Positions 26,659-36,192 are shown, numbered from the stretch's first letter. The stretch is 64,000 nt of DNA from Bradyrhizobium sp. SSBR45G (GCF_030159255.1 NZ_BSCT01000005.1:248001-312000), one strand, 5' to 3'. The notes: generated from the sequence alone by a model not told the origin. Made by a program: numbers and translations.

Positions 26659-27579
26659 ATGCACGTCAAGATCATCCTGGCCGCAGCCGCGTTGAGCGTC
26701 GTGAGCCAGGCGGCGGTCGCCGAGGAGCTGACCGGCACGCTGGAAAAAATAAGGAGCACCGGCACCATCACGCTGGGGCACCGGGAATCATCGACCCCGT
26801 TCTCCTACTACGCCGATAACGAGAAGGTCATAGGCTATGCCATGGACCTCTGCTACCTGGCCGTCGACGCGGTGAAGGAGCGGCTCGGCCTGCCGAAGCT
26901 CGACGTCAAGCTCGTGCCCGTCACCCCTTCGGGCCGGATCCAGTCGGTCCTGAGCGGGGCCATCGATCTCGAATGCGGAACGACCACCAACAACATCGAG
27001 CGGCAAAAGGTGGTGACGTTCTCGACGACCTACTATGTCGCCGCGAATCGCTTCGCGGCCAAGGCGGCGGCCAAGCTGCGGACGCTGGACGACCTCAAGG
27101 GCAGGGTCGCCGTATCCACCATCGGCTCCACCAATATCAAGCAGCTCAGTGAGCTCAACGCGCGCCGCCAGCTCAATCTCACCATTCTGGCCGCCAAGGA
27201 CAACGGCGAGGCGTTCCGGATGCTGGAATCCGATCGCGCCGACGCCTTCGTGATGGATGATATCCTGCTCTATAGCCGGATCGCCGAGTCGGGGACGCCC
27301 GGCGACTACACCGTGTCGGAGGAGGCGTTGTCGATCGAGCCTTACGGCATCATGATGCGCCGCGACGATCCGGCCTTCAAGAAGGTCGTCGATGATGCGA
27401 TGGCGATCGTCTATCGCAGCGGCGAAATCCGGCAGATCTATGCCAAGTGGTTCCTGGCTCCGATTCCGCCGAAGAGTGTCAATCTCAACGTCCCGATGAG
27501 CCCGCCCCTCAGGCAGGCGGTCGAACGTCTGATCGATAGCGGCGATCCCGAAGCGTATCGCGTCGAAGGTACACATTGA
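26659..27579 (+). CDS. Periplasmic amino-acid-binding protein (ABC transporter type), orphan
   Basis: A 306-residue family 3 solute-binding protein with a signal peptide (cleavage after AVA, about residue 21). It resembles glutamate/aspartate GltI proteins: GTITLGHRESSTPFSY, GYAMDLC, and DLECGTTTNNIERQ. GAGGAG before the ATG at 26659 decides the start over 26644. There are no permease or ATPase genes nearby. It directly follows the sensor GGDEF/EAL gene on the same strand, so it may serve that receptor rather than a transporter (inference). Confidence 0.88.
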   Translation: MHVKIILAAAALSVVSQAAVAEELTGTLEKIRSTGTITLGHRESSTPFSYYADNEKVIGYAMDLCYLAVDAVKERLGLPKLDVKLVPVTPSGRIQSVLSGAIDLECGTTTNNIERQKVVTFSTTYYVAANRFAAKAAAKLRTLDDLKGRVAVSTIGSTNIKQLSELNARRQLNLTILAAKDNGEAFRMLESDRADAFVMDDILLYSRIAESGTPGDYTVSEEALSIEPYGIMMRRDDPAFKKVVDDAMAIVYRSGEIRQIYAKWFLAPIPPKSVNLNVPMSPPLRQAVERLIDSGDPEAYRVEGTH

Positions 27580-27974
27580 GCGCGCCAGCACGATCCGGCG
27601 CGGGTCCCCACTACCCGTCAGTCGGCGCAGCGCGCCACCAGCCTCGCTCCGCGCTCCCGTAATCGCACGGTGTCCTGGGTTAAGAACCGGTTAACCTCGT
27701 CGCCCCATCGTCACGCGCGAACTGCCGGCGCTTGCATGCGAAGGCAGCAGGCGGCGATTTGGGCGTGAGTCCGCTCCTGTTCGAATCACCGCCGTTTGTC
27801 GGCTGCGCTCGGGCGTACGCCAGCGGCCGTGCCGGTGGCGATCAGGATCCAGTTGTCATGGTCGAGATGTCCCACGCGCGGGCTGGAGCGTCCGCGTGAG
27901 CGACGCGTCGCGCCCTGCAACCGGACTGGCGCAGCTCCTGGAAACGCAGCGCGAGACGAAGGCGAACCCGCGAC
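27580..27974. other. Intergenic region upstream of the GSCFA gene, with a CtrA-like box
   Basis: No gene seen. It contains a perfect TTAA-N7-TTAAC box at 27680-27695, about 280 bp before the GSCFA start. Nothing else was recognised. Confidence 0.5.
27680..27695 (+). promoter_or_regulatory. CtrA-like binding box
   Basis: TTAAGAACCGGTTAAC is an exact match to the alphaproteobacterial CtrA full site TTAA-N7-TTAAC. It also has partial dyad symmetry (GGTTAA / TTAACC). Confidence 0.55.
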
Positions 27975-29378
27975 ATGAGCAACACTGCCCTCGACAGTCA
28001 CACCCAGTTCCAATCCATCGTCGGCCAGATCAGGACGCTCGCCTACAAATATATCGAGGACAAGGACTTCGTCAGCGCCCAGCTCGCGTTCCAGAAGCTG
28101 CTCGAGCTCGAGCCCAAGGACATCAACGCCCGCTTCATCTATGCGCAGCTGATCGACGACGGCTCGCACAAGAAGCGCGCCGAGGCGCGCGACATGATGC
28201 TCGCGATCCTCGACGAGCATCCCGAGATCTTCGACGATCCCAGCGAAGGCAATCTGCATCTGATCCGCAGCGCCGCGGTGCGCTGCAGCCATGTCGGACC
28301 GTTCACCCGCTCGATGGACCTGTTCCGCAAGCTCGCGAGGGCCTCCAACCAGGCCGCCGACTATTTCTCGCTCAGCGAGATCCTGACCCAGAACAACGAG
28401 TTCGAGGAGGCGGTGGCCGCGCTCGAAAAGGCGATCAAGCTCAATCCGGGCTACGACAACCCGATCAACCGCGAGACGATCGAGCTCGCGCGCTCGAACG
28501 CCAGGAAGGGCAAGGTCAAGGAGGCCAAGGGCCGCGCCAAGGTCGGCCGCTATCCGGAGACCAAGGACTTCCTCGGCGACCTGCAGACGCTGATCACCAG
28601 CCATATCGCCGTGAACCTCGCCAGCGCGCCGAAATTCCTCGACAAGAGCACGCGCTTCTTCACGATGGGCTCGTGCTTCGCGCGCAACCTCTCCAAGAGC
28701 CTCAACGACAGCGGCTACAACAGCCACCACATGGAGATCTCGGAGTACATCAACACGACCTTCGCCAATCGCGTGTTTGTCGACTGGCTGCGCGACGCCA
28801 CGATCGATCCGGAGATCCGCGAGCGCATCGTCGAGCTGCTGCCGCCGGGATCGAGCAAGGAGAACACGCTCGCCGTCATCAAGCAGGCCGACGTCTTCAT
28901 CCTGACGCTCGGCGTCGCCGCCGCCTTCTTCGACCGCGAGACCGGCGCCTTCGTTCTGCCGCGGCCGACCGCGCTGAACTCACGGGCGCTGGCCGAGAAG
29001 TACAAGTTCCGTACCGCGAGCGTGCAGGAGAACGTCGACAATGTGCGCTATCTGATCGACTTCGTCAGAAGCATCCGGCCGGGCATCAAGGTGATCGTCA
29101 CCGTGTCGCCGGTGCCGCTGCTGACCTCGTTCGAATATGAATCGGTGGTCCAGGCCGACTGCCTGTCGAAGAGCACGATGCGGCTGGTCGCGCACGAGGT
29201 GGTCAACAATTCGAACCTTGAGGACATCTGGTACTGGCCGTCCTTCGAGGTGTTCCGCTGGGGCGGCTCGAATGCGTCGAGCTTCTTCGCGGCCGATGAC
29301 GGCGCCGCCTGGCACGTCTCGGAAGACAAGGTGTCGGCGACGGTACGCGCCTTCGTGCAGACCTTCTCGCCGGCCTGA
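27975..29378 (+). CDS. TPR plus GSCFA-domain protein
   Basis: A 467-residue protein. Residues 15-180 form TPR-like helical repeats (FVSAQLAFQKLLELEPKD, then FEEAVAALEKAIKLNPGY). From about residue 215 the GSCFA domain begins with its name-giving motif in FFTMGSCFARNLSKSL, continuing to TVSPVPLLTSFE. GSCFA proteins are SGNH-hydrolase-like and may act on cell-surface glycans. No signal peptide, so it is probably cytoplasmic. A CtrA-like box lies upstream. Confidence 0.88.
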   Translation: MSNTALDSHTQFQSIVGQIRTLAYKYIEDKDFVSAQLAFQKLLELEPKDINARFIYAQLIDDGSHKKRAEARDMMLAILDEHPEIFDDPSEGNLHLIRSAAVRCSHVGPFTRSMDLFRKLARASNQAADYFSLSEILTQNNEFEEAVAALEKAIKLNPGYDNPINRETIELARSNARKGKVKEAKGRAKVGRYPETKDFLGDLQTLITSHIAVNLASAPKFLDKSTRFFTMGSCFARNLSKSLNDSGYNSHHMEISEYINTTFANRVFVDWLRDATIDPEIRERIVELLPPGSSKENTLAVIKQADVFILTLGVAAAFFDRETGAFVLPRPTALNSRALAEKYKFRTASVQENVDNVRYLIDFVRSIRPGIKVIVTVSPVPLLTSFEYESVVQADCLSKSTMRLVAHEVVNNSNLEDIWYWPSFEVFRWGGSNASSFFAADDGAAWHVSEDKVSATVRAFVQTFSPA

Positions 29379-29411
29379 CCGCACGACCGAGGATAGGCTG
29401 GAACGGCGGCC

Positions 29412-29990
29412 TCAGGGCAGCCGCTTCTTCCAGAGACGGATGATCAGGATGCCGGCCTGGGCATAGCCCGGCGGCGAGCTCTCGGCACCGAATGGCGTCT
29501 TCGAATAGAGCGAGCTGGAGATCATGAAGCCGCCGACATAGGGCTCCGGCAGTCCCGACATCACCAGGAAGCAGCGGTGGGTCAGGATGCCGTCCTCCGG
29601 CATGTTGCCGCGCACCAGCCGGCAATCGCCGATGCCGGTGAACGTGATGCCGTTGAACTGTCCCTCGGTGTAGGTGCCGAGCAGCGTCGGATCCATCGCC
29701 TGGCCGATGCACACCCGCATGTCGCCGATGCTCTTGTCGGTGGTGCCGGTCATGCGGCCATCGGACGTGTGCACGCTGACGGAATGGACCGACAGCTGAT
29801 CCTCCAGCGCCGGCGCGAAACCGGTCTTGGTCGGCGAGCAGAAATCGGACGGCACCACCCGGCCGCGCCGCATGCTGCGCAGGACATAGATCTCCTCGAC
29901 CTCGTTCTCGCCGCTCTGTGCGCGTCCCGGGCCGTCACTGGCCAGCAGCGTGGCCGCCACCAGCGCCATCGCAATCATTCCCCGGCGCAT
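29412..29990 (-). CDS. Small exported protein of unknown function
   Basis: A 192-residue protein with a signal peptide (cleavage after GRAQ, about residue 25). The mature part has four Cys (in SDFCSPTK, RVCIGQ, GDCRLV and HRCFLV) that could form two disulfides. The start at 29990 has GAGAGGA ahead; longer frames lack a signal peptide. No family recognised. It converges on the GSCFA gene. Confidence 0.75.
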   Translation of the reverse strand: MRRGMIAMALVAATLLASDGPGRAQSGENEVEEIYVLRSMRRGRVVPSDFCSPTKTGFAPALEDQLSVHSVSVHTSDGRMTGTTDKSIGDMRVCIGQAMDPTLLGTYTEGQFNGITFTGIGDCRLVRGNMPEDGILTHRCFLVMSGLPEPYVGGFMISSSLYSKTPFGAESSPPGYAQAGILIIRLWKKRLP

Positions 29991-30423
29991 GCGTCCATCC
30001 TCTCCCCCGATTCGCCCAGGCTTCCTATCGGATTCGGCGAACTTTCTGAACCTCACCAACGAATGGGACGTATACATACAATCATACCTCAACCTTTGGT
30101 CGTTCCGCTGACATGGAACACCTCGACGTGACGGTATTGTGGTAGCAAACGCGGATGAGCGGCGTTGACGCGCGTCATGCGCATGGGCCGCAATCGAACA
30201 ATGTCCGGATATCCGGCGGGCCCGTCCCCGAGCTGCCGCCGTCCTGAACTGAAGTCGCTGCAAGCGCGAAAAGGTTCTGAGAAAAATGGTGCGTCGGTGC
30301 GCAATCAAGTGCACGGCGATCCGGCTCCATCCGCCGATTGCAGCAGCCAGCGTGACCGGCATCACATCGGACGATCACACCCCGGTTTAAACCTCCTCCC
30401 AGTCAACGAGGGGAGCTTTCAAG
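29991..30423. other. Intergenic region between divergent exported-protein genes
   Basis: No gene seen. A locally AT-rich patch (30068-30095, GTATACATACAATCATACC) may be a promoter for the minus-strand gene. A small perfect palindrome CCGGATATCCGG occurs at 30201-30212. Otherwise nothing recognised. Confidence 0.4.
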
Positions 30424-30831
30424 ATGCGCAAAATGATCCTGATCGGAGCCATGGTGCTCGTATCCGCCACGGTCGCGCAGGCCCAGGGGACGCGCAGCCT
30501 GTCGCTGTCGTCGAGCGACACGGCAGCGCCACCGGCGCCGCGCCCGGCCTATGTCCAGCAGGCCGGCGAAGTCACCGTCACGCCCGCTCCGGTGCCGACG
30601 GTTGCAGCGCCGGTGCAGCCGGCTGCGCAACCGGTCGCGCCGGCGGCAGCCGCCGCGCCGGCCGCAGCGCAGCCCGCCGCCGCCGCTGCCACGCCCGCGG
30701 CCGAGCCGACCGGCGCGGCGCCCAGATCGTCGCGGCGTTCGACATCGGCCCGCGCGTCCAAGCCGCGGGGAAAGAGCTGGACCGAAGCCCGCATCGTTCG
30801 CGAGCTGCACCGCCACGGCATCTATTGGTGA
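30424..30831 (+). CDS. Small exported Ala/Pro-rich protein
   Basis: A 135-residue protein with a clear signal peptide (cleavage after AQAQ, about residue 20), a long low-complexity Ala/Pro stretch (about 35-98), and a basic C-terminus with SWTEARIVRELHRHGIYW. The order signal peptide, flexible linker, then short basic C-terminal motif suggests a cell-envelope protein whose C-terminal 20 residues are the functional part. The last motif may recur in related Bradyrhizobium proteins. No family recognised. Confidence 0.75.
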   Translation: MRKMILIGAMVLVSATVAQAQGTRSLSLSSSDTAAPPAPRPAYVQQAGEVTVTPAPVPTVAAPVQPAAQPVAPAAAAAPAAAQPAAAAATPAAEPTGAAPRSSRRSTSARASKPRGKSWTEARIVRELHRHGIYW

Positions 30832-30856
30832 GCCGTCGGCGACGGACGAGAAACGA

Positions 30857-30882
30857 AAAGGCCGGGCGACTGCCCGGCCTTC
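30857..30882. terminator. Bidirectional hairpin terminator
   Basis: A perfect stem of GGCCGGGC and GCCCGGCC around GACT, flanked by AAAA and TT, between two convergent genes. The T-run is short, so termination may be partial. Confidence 0.65.
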
Positions 30883-30907
30883 GCGTATCGTCACCCGACA
30901 GCGGGCA

Positions 30908-31948
30908 TCACTGCGCGACGGTCTGGATCACGCTGGAGATCGGCCGCGCATTGGTCATCGTGGTCGGCAGCTTCGGATCCTGGCCGATCATCGCGTCATA
31001 TTCCGGCAGCGTGTCGAGCGTGCCCTTCGGCCGCATCGCGACGACCTTGAAGCCGCCGGCCTTCAGCCGCCGCAGCAGGGTCGGCAGCGCGAGCGCCGTG
31101 TTCTTCTGGAAGTCGTGCATCAGGATGATGCCCTTGCCCTTCTTGTCGAGCCCGGTCATGACAGTGTTGACGACCTGATCGGCATCCTTGGAGCGGAAGT
31201 CGAAGCTGTCGACATCGCAGGAGAACATCGCGATGTTGCGGCTGCCGAGATAGGCCACGGCCGACGGCCGGTGCTGCAGCTGCGGGAAGCGGAAGAACGG
31301 CGCCGGGTTGGCGCCCAGCGCGAACTTGACCGCGCTGAAGCCCTTCTCGAGCTCCTCCTTGGCCATCTCATCGGTCATCTTCTTGCCGTTGAGATTGGCG
31401 TGCGACCAGGTGTGCACGCCGACCACATGACCGGCCGCCGCGACCAGCCGCAGGATCTCCGGGTGATAGGTCGCGTGCTTGCCGATCGAGAAGAAGATGC
31501 CGGTGGTGCACTCGTCGGCCAGCGCCTTCAGCACCGCCGGCGTGTTGCCCGGCCACGGGCCGTCATCGAAGGTCAGCACCACCTCGCGGTCGGCCAGGAA
31601 GTCGAACTGCTTGAAATGGTCGAGGCCGAAGCCGGGACCGCCCGATGTGTCGACCACGACGGTGCGGGAGATGCCAAGCGCATCCGGATTGGCGCAGGTC
31701 GATTTCGGCTGCACCGGCGCGGCGGCGGACGCGGCCGGCTTCGCCGGCACGGTGCCGGTATACTCGACATCGTCCTTGGCGCCCTTGGCGGCGACCTTGG
31801 TGGGCGGCGGTGTGAGCTCGGACGGTTTCGCCGCGGCGCTCTGCGCGGCGGCCTTTGCGGCGCTCGGCTTCGAAACCCAATACCAGACACCGGTGATCGC
31901 CAGCGCCGCGACGACGGTGGCCAGCAGCAAGCCTAACGCATTACGCAT
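30908..31948 (-). CDS. Membrane-anchored polysaccharide deacetylase (NodB homology)
   Basis: A 346-residue protein with an N-terminal membrane anchor (about residues 5-24), a Ala/Pro/Lys-rich linker to about 90, then a NodB-homology domain. The catalytic motifs are VVLTFDDGPWPGNT (the DD pair and metal Asp) and the zinc motif HTWSHANL. It probably removes acetyl (or similar) groups from a surface polysaccharide or peptidoglycan in the periplasm. Not close enough to nod genes to suggest Nod factor synthesis. Confidence 0.9.
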   Translation of the reverse strand: MRNALGLLLATVVAALAITGVWYWVSKPSAAKAAAQSAAAKPSELTPPPTKVAAKGAKDDVEYTGTVPAKPAASAAAPVQPKSTCANPDALGISRTVVVDTSGGPGFGLDHFKQFDFLADREVVLTFDDGPWPGNTPAVLKALADECTTGIFFSIGKHATYHPEILRLVAAAGHVVGVHTWSHANLNGKKMTDEMAKEELEKGFSAVKFALGANPAPFFRFPQLQHRPSAVAYLGSRNIAMFSCDVDSFDFRSKDADQVVNTVMTGLDKKGKGIILMHDFQKNTALALPTLLRRLKAGGFKVVAMRPKGTLDTLPEYDAMIGQDPKLPTTMTNARPISSVIQTVAQ

Positions 31949-32276
31949 GGTTACTCTTCCCGAAAACGCGAGACACGCAATTGGCGGACACGACGGTATC
32001 CGCCGCCTTCAATTGACTGCCAGTATTGCCAACGAACCGTTAACGCGGTCCCAACACGGCCGAGATCGGCGAACATTTCCAGGACGATGCGCGCGCCAAA
32101 CCGGGATTTCACCGGAGCGACATGTCGCCGCGGCCACGGGCTGCGCGACGCGCGCGGGCCGGGGTTGAACGGGCCGATCTGGCGTGACCCGCATCACTGT
32201 TGCTAGAGAGCGATCCGGCCATGATGGACGCATTGAACACGGGGCCCGCGAGATGCGGAGCCGATGGGAGCCAGCC
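31949..32276. other. Intergenic region upstream of the deacetylase and first Cys-rich gene
   Basis: No gene seen. It contains the promoters of two divergent genes. An imperfect dyad, GGCGGA and TCCGCC with a 10-bp centre (31983-32004), sits about 40 bp before the deacetylase start. Nothing else recognised. Confidence 0.4.
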
Positions 32277-32564
32277 ATGACGAAGTCCTTCAATCTTCTC
32301 CGCAACGCCGTCCTGACGGCCATCGGCGTCGCCGCCATCTCGACCTTCGCGTCGAGCGCCAGCTTCGCCTTCAGCGCCGAGGCGCAGCAGATGTGCACCG
32401 GCGACGCCTTCCGGCTGTGCAGCAGCGAGATCCCGAACATCCCGGCGATCACCGCCTGCATGATCAAGAACCGCTCCTCGCTCAGCACCGGATGCCGCAC
32501 CGTGCTCGACAAGGAAGTCACCCGGCGCGGCGGCAAGGTCGCCGAGGCGGGCGACGCCAACTGA
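32277..32564 (+). CDS. Small exported Cys-rich-repeat protein, copy 1
   Basis: A 95-residue protein with a signal peptide (cleavage after SFA, about residue 31). The mature part follows the pattern C-x3-D-x2-R-x-C, then 13-14 residues, C-(M/L)-x6-LS-x2-C-x2-V-L, a Cys-rich repeat also found in Golgi GLG1-type proteins. The start at 32277 is chosen because it opens the signal peptide; the frame is open further up. A shorter paralogue lies 120 bp downstream on the same strand. Confidence 0.8.
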   Translation: MTKSFNLLRNAVLTAIGVAAISTFASSASFAFSAEAQQMCTGDAFRLCSSEIPNIPAITACMIKNRSSLSTGCRTVLDKEVTRRGGKVAEAGDAN

Positions 32565-32685
32565 GGGCCACGGCTGTCTCGGCTCCCTTCTTCGCGCCCC
32601 GGCTGCGACCGAGGCGCTTGCGAGGCCCGGTTGTGACCACTAAAAGCGCGGCCAGCCCTTCACTGCCGGGAGCGAGGCGTCGGTC

Positions 32686-32901
32686 ATGAGCAAATTCTTG
32701 GTGGTCATTCCCCTGGTCCTGATGGCGTCGGCAGCCTCGGCCCAGCAGCAGCCCGGCCAGGATGCGTGCGCGCGCGACGTGTCGCGGCATTGCCGCGCGG
32801 TGATGAACAACGGCGACCAGGCCGTGCTGGCCTGCCTCAAGGAGCACCGCGCCAAGCTGTCGAAGGCCTGCGACAAGGTGCTGACCGACCACGGCCAGTG
32901 A
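32686..32901 (+). CDS. Small exported Cys-rich-repeat protein, copy 2
   Basis: A 71-residue protein: signal peptide (cleavage after ASA, about residue 18), then one Cys-rich repeat with CARDVSRHC and CLKEHRAKLSKACDKVL. It matches the upstream gene's repeat in all four Cys and in the LS-x2-C-x2-VL ending. Likely folds with two disulfides in the periplasm. Function unknown. Confidence 0.8.
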   Translation: MSKFLVVIPLVLMASAASAQQQPGQDACARDVSRHCRAVMNNGDQAVLACLKEHRAKLSKACDKVLTDHGQ

Positions 32902-32963
32902 GCCGCGATCCCACCTGAGAACGAGCGCCGCTAGCCGGCGCGAAGAACGCCGTGAATCGCCGC

Positions 32964-34646
32964 CTACGGCCCGCTGCGGGCCGCTGACGCCACCGCGGGC
33001 GCCTGCTCGGCGGTGCGGTCGACGTCATCCTTGGCGCGGACCGAGCCGAACGGCCGCTCCAGCATGCGGCGGATGCGCACCGGGTCCTGGCCGATGTGAA
33101 AATCGATCGCGCGCTGGTGCAGCTCGCGCTCGGCCCGCGTCGAGCGGTTGCGCTGGCGCAGATAATCGATCCAGGTCGGGCAATGATAGCGCTCGGTCCA
33201 CAGTTCCGGATCGGCGATGTCGCGCGCGATCGACCAGCCATAGGCGCCGTTGCGCTGTCGGCTGAGCTGCACGTCCTGCATGAGGTCGTGGAAGGCGCGG
33301 GCGTTGTCCTCGGCAACGCGATACTCGATCTCGACCACCAGCGGCCCGGAGCGCGGCGTCAGCTCGAGCTGCACCTCCGGGTCGGCCAGCGTCTCGCCAT
33401 CCTCGTTGCGGGCACCGATCGGCGGCATCCGCAGCCACAGGCCGAGTAGCGGCGAGACCATCATCAGCGCACCGGAGACCAGCAGCGCGACCTCGACGCC
33501 GGCGGCGTCGGTGAGACGGCCCCAGCCCCAGCTGCCGATGGCGATGCCGCCGGAGATCGCGGCCTGGAAGGCGGCCAGCGCGCGGCCCGCGACCCAGCGC
33601 GGCGCCGACAGCTGCACGCCGATGTTGAACAGCGCGACCGCGAGCATCCACACCGCACCGGCAACGACCAGCGCGGCCGCGGTCAGTACCGGCTCCGTGC
33701 TGAGCGCGACGGCCGCCGTCGCGGCGCCCAATGTCAGTGCGCAGGTGCGGATCGCGGCCTCGCCGGACAGCCGCTTCCTGATCTCGCCGATGTTGAGCGC
33801 GCCGACCACGGCGCCCATCCCGAACGCGCCGAGCATGATGCCGTAGGTCTGCGCGCCGCCATGCAAGAGGTCGCGCGCGACCAGCGGCATCAGCGCCGAG
33901 ATCGAACCGCCGATGAGGCCGGTGACGAGCGTGCGGATGAGGACGATGCGGATCGACGGCGAATGGATGATGTAGCGGACGCCCGATACCATGGCGCGAT
34001 TGAGCGGCTCGCGCGGCAGCCGGCTCGGCTCGACCATGCGCCGCCACAGGAACAGCGCGGCCAGCAGCGGCAGATACAGCAGCGTATTCGCGGCAAAGGC
34101 TGCGACTGCTCCGGCAGCAGCGACGATGACGCCGCCGATGGCCGGGCCGAAGCTGCGCGCGATGTTGTAGCTGATGCCGTTCAGCGCGACCGCGGCGGGC
34201 AGCGTCTCCGGCGGCACCTGTTCGCTGACGGAGGACTGCCAGGCCGGGCCCATCAGCGCCATGCCGCTGCCGACCACGAAGCAGAGCGCGAGCAGGCGCT
34301 CGGGCGTCACGAGACCGAGCCATGCCAACGCCGTCAGCGTCCCGGCGCCCGCGAGTGACACGACCAGCGCAGCCAGCGCGACGATGCGCCGGTCATACAT
34401 GTCGGCAATGGCGCCGGCCGGCATCGAGATCAGCATGATCGGCAGCATCAAGGCGGTCTGCACCAGCGCCACCTTGTCGGCCGACGCGGTCATCTGCGTC
34501 ATCGACCAGGCGGCACCGACGGCCTGGATCAGAAGACCGAGATTGGAGAGCAGGCTCGCCAGCCAGATGCGGCGGAACACGGCATGACGCAGTGGGGCAG
34601 CAATGCTTTCCGCCGCGAACAGCTCCCGTTTATGCGGCGCATTCAT
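32964..34646 (-). CDS. MFS exporter (EntS type) with C-terminal soluble domain
   Basis: A 560-residue protein. Residues 20-420 form a 12-helix major facilitator domain of the EntS/MFS_3 type (includes GAIADMYDRRIVAL). From about 435 an extra soluble domain with PLVVEIEYRVAEDNARAFH and later ERYHCPTWIDYLRQRNR resembles an antibiotic-biosynthesis-monooxygenase-like (ferredoxin-type) fold. This fusion recurs in proteobacterial EntS-like exporters. Substrate unknown. Divergent from the Tat hydrolase. Confidence 0.88.
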   Translation of the reverse strand: MNAPHKRELFAAESIAAPLRHAVFRRIWLASLLSNLGLLIQAVGAAWSMTQMTASADKVALVQTALMLPIMLISMPAGAIADMYDRRIVALAALVVSLAGAGTLTALAWLGLVTPERLLALCFVVGSGMALMGPAWQSSVSEQVPPETLPAAVALNGISYNIARSFGPAIGGVIVAAAGAVAAFAANTLLYLPLLAALFLWRRMVEPSRLPREPLNRAMVSGVRYIIHSPSIRIVLIRTLVTGLIGGSISALMPLVARDLLHGGAQTYGIMLGAFGMGAVVGALNIGEIRKRLSGEAAIRTCALTLGAATAAVALSTEPVLTAAALVVAGAVWMLAVALFNIGVQLSAPRWVAGRALAAFQAAISGGIAIGSWGWGRLTDAAGVEVALLVSGALMMVSPLLGLWLRMPPIGARNEDGETLADPEVQLELTPRSGPLVVEIEYRVAEDNARAFHDLMQDVQLSRQRNGAYGWSIARDIADPELWTERYHCPTWIDYLRQRNRSTRAERELHQRAIDFHIGQDPVRIRRMLERPFGSVRAKDDVDRTAEQAPAVASAARSGP

Positions 34647-34821
34647 GCAGGTCCGTCCATGTCGGCGAGTCGCAGTGAGCTCTGTCGCATTGAACTATCG
34701 CTTGATTCCGCCCGGACGTATGTGATGCCTGCGAATGTCCGCCGCTGTCCAGTGCTCCATTTCGGGATCCTGGACCGCGGCCAACGAACACGAAATGAAA
34801 AAGACGAAAGGGAGATTGCCG

Positions 34822-36192
34822 ATGAAGTTGACGCGCCGCACCATGCTGCAGAGCCTGGGAACCCTGCCCCTGCTGACGAGCGGTCTGACCTTACCTGCAT
34901 CGGCGCAAATGGCGGCCCCTGCATCGGCGGGGGAGATGCCGCCGGTTTTGTTCGTGCACGGCAATGGCGACCACGCCGCGCTCTGGATGACGACGCTGTG
35001 GCGGATGGAATCCAACGGCGTGCCGCGCGCGCGCCTCGCCGCGTTGAACTTCACCGATCCGCTCGCCCGCAATGACGATGCCGTGGCGCAGCCGAACCGC
35101 TCGTCGACCGAGGATCAGCGCCGCGAGCTCGCTGACGCGATCAAGGCGCTCAAGGAGCGCACGGGCGCTGCGCGCGTCGCGCTGGTCGGCAGCTCGCGCG
35201 GCGGCAATGCGATTCGCAATGTGGTGAAGAATGGCGGCGGCGCCGATGTCAGCCATGCGGTGCTGTGCGGCACGCCCAATCATGGCGTGTTCGACTGGGA
35301 CGACGGCCCTGGCAACGAGTTCAACGGCCGCGGCCCGTTCCTGCGCGGCCTGAACAGCGGCGACAGCGAGGTGACTGCAGGCACCGCATTTCTGACGCTG
35401 CGCAGCGACGGGCTCGACAAATATGCGCAAGCAGACGGCCGGCTGGTCGGCAAGCCCGGCGTGCCCACCGGCATCACCGCCGAAGGGCCGGCGCTGAAGG
35501 GCGCGACCAATCTCGTGATCGGCGCCCTCGATCATCGTGAGGTGGCGTTTCATCCGCGCGCGTTCCGCGAGATCTACAAATTCATCGCCGGCCGCGAGCC
35601 TGCCTTCATCGCGATCCAGCCGGAACGTGAGGTGCGCCTCAGCGGTCTCGTCACGGGAACGCCGGACGGCGCGCCGACCAATCGGCCCGTGGCCGGCGCG
35701 ACCGTGGAGGTCTATCGCGTCTCCGGCGAGACCGGCGAACGCAATGGCGAGCCGCTCTATCGCGGCCAGACCAGCGCGGACGGACGCTGGGGTCCTGCCG
35801 AGATCGATCCGACCTCTTATATCGAGATCGTGCTGACATCGCCGGGTGCGCCGATCACGCATTTTTACCGCTCGCCGTTTCCGCGCTCGTCGGACGTCGT
35901 GCATCTGCGCGCGGCGCGGCCCCTGGGACAGGCGGACGCAGGCGCCGGCGCCATCGTCATCATGTCCCGGCCGCGCGGCTATTTCGGCCTGCCGCGCGAC
36001 AATGTGCTGCTCGACGGCAAGGAACCCGCCGACATACAGAAGGGAGTACCTACGGACGCAACGACGACATTGCGGCTGCCGGCAGGCGACATCGGACGAA
36101 CCGTCATCGGACTGTTCAATGAGGAACGCATCGCCGCCCGTCTTTGGCCTGCATCAGAAAGTAGGATTGCGATGATCGAGCTGACTAATTAG
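34822..36192 (+). CDS. Tat-exported alpha/beta hydrolase with C-terminal beta-sandwich domain
   Basis: A 456-residue protein. The signal is twin-arginine-like (TRRTMLQSLG, residues 3-12). An alpha/beta hydrolase domain follows: FVHGNGDHA near residue 45, nucleophile GSSRGG near 127, Asp/His in GALDHREVAFHP. From about residue 275 a carboxypeptidase-regulatory-like beta domain starts (VAGATVEVYRV). GGGAG precedes the ATG at 34822. It resembles secreted lipase/hydrolases. Upstream of a P450 gene on the same strand, 174 bp apart. Confidence 0.82.
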   Translation: MKLTRRTMLQSLGTLPLLTSGLTLPASAQMAAPASAGEMPPVLFVHGNGDHAALWMTTLWRMESNGVPRARLAALNFTDPLARNDDAVAQPNRSSTEDQRRELADAIKALKERTGAARVALVGSSRGGNAIRNVVKNGGGADVSHAVLCGTPNHGVFDWDDGPGNEFNGRGPFLRGLNSGDSEVTAGTAFLTLRSDGLDKYAQADGRLVGKPGVPTGITAEGPALKGATNLVIGALDHREVAFHPRAFREIYKFIAGREPAFIAIQPEREVRLSGLVTGTPDGAPTNRPVAGATVEVYRVSGETGERNGEPLYRGQTSADGRWGPAEIDPTSYIEIVLTSPGAPITHFYRSPFPRSSDVVHLRAARPLGQADAGAGAIVIMSRPRGYFGLPRDNVLLDGKEPADIQKGVPTDATTTLRLPAGDIGRTVIGLFNEERIAARLWPASESRIAMIELTN

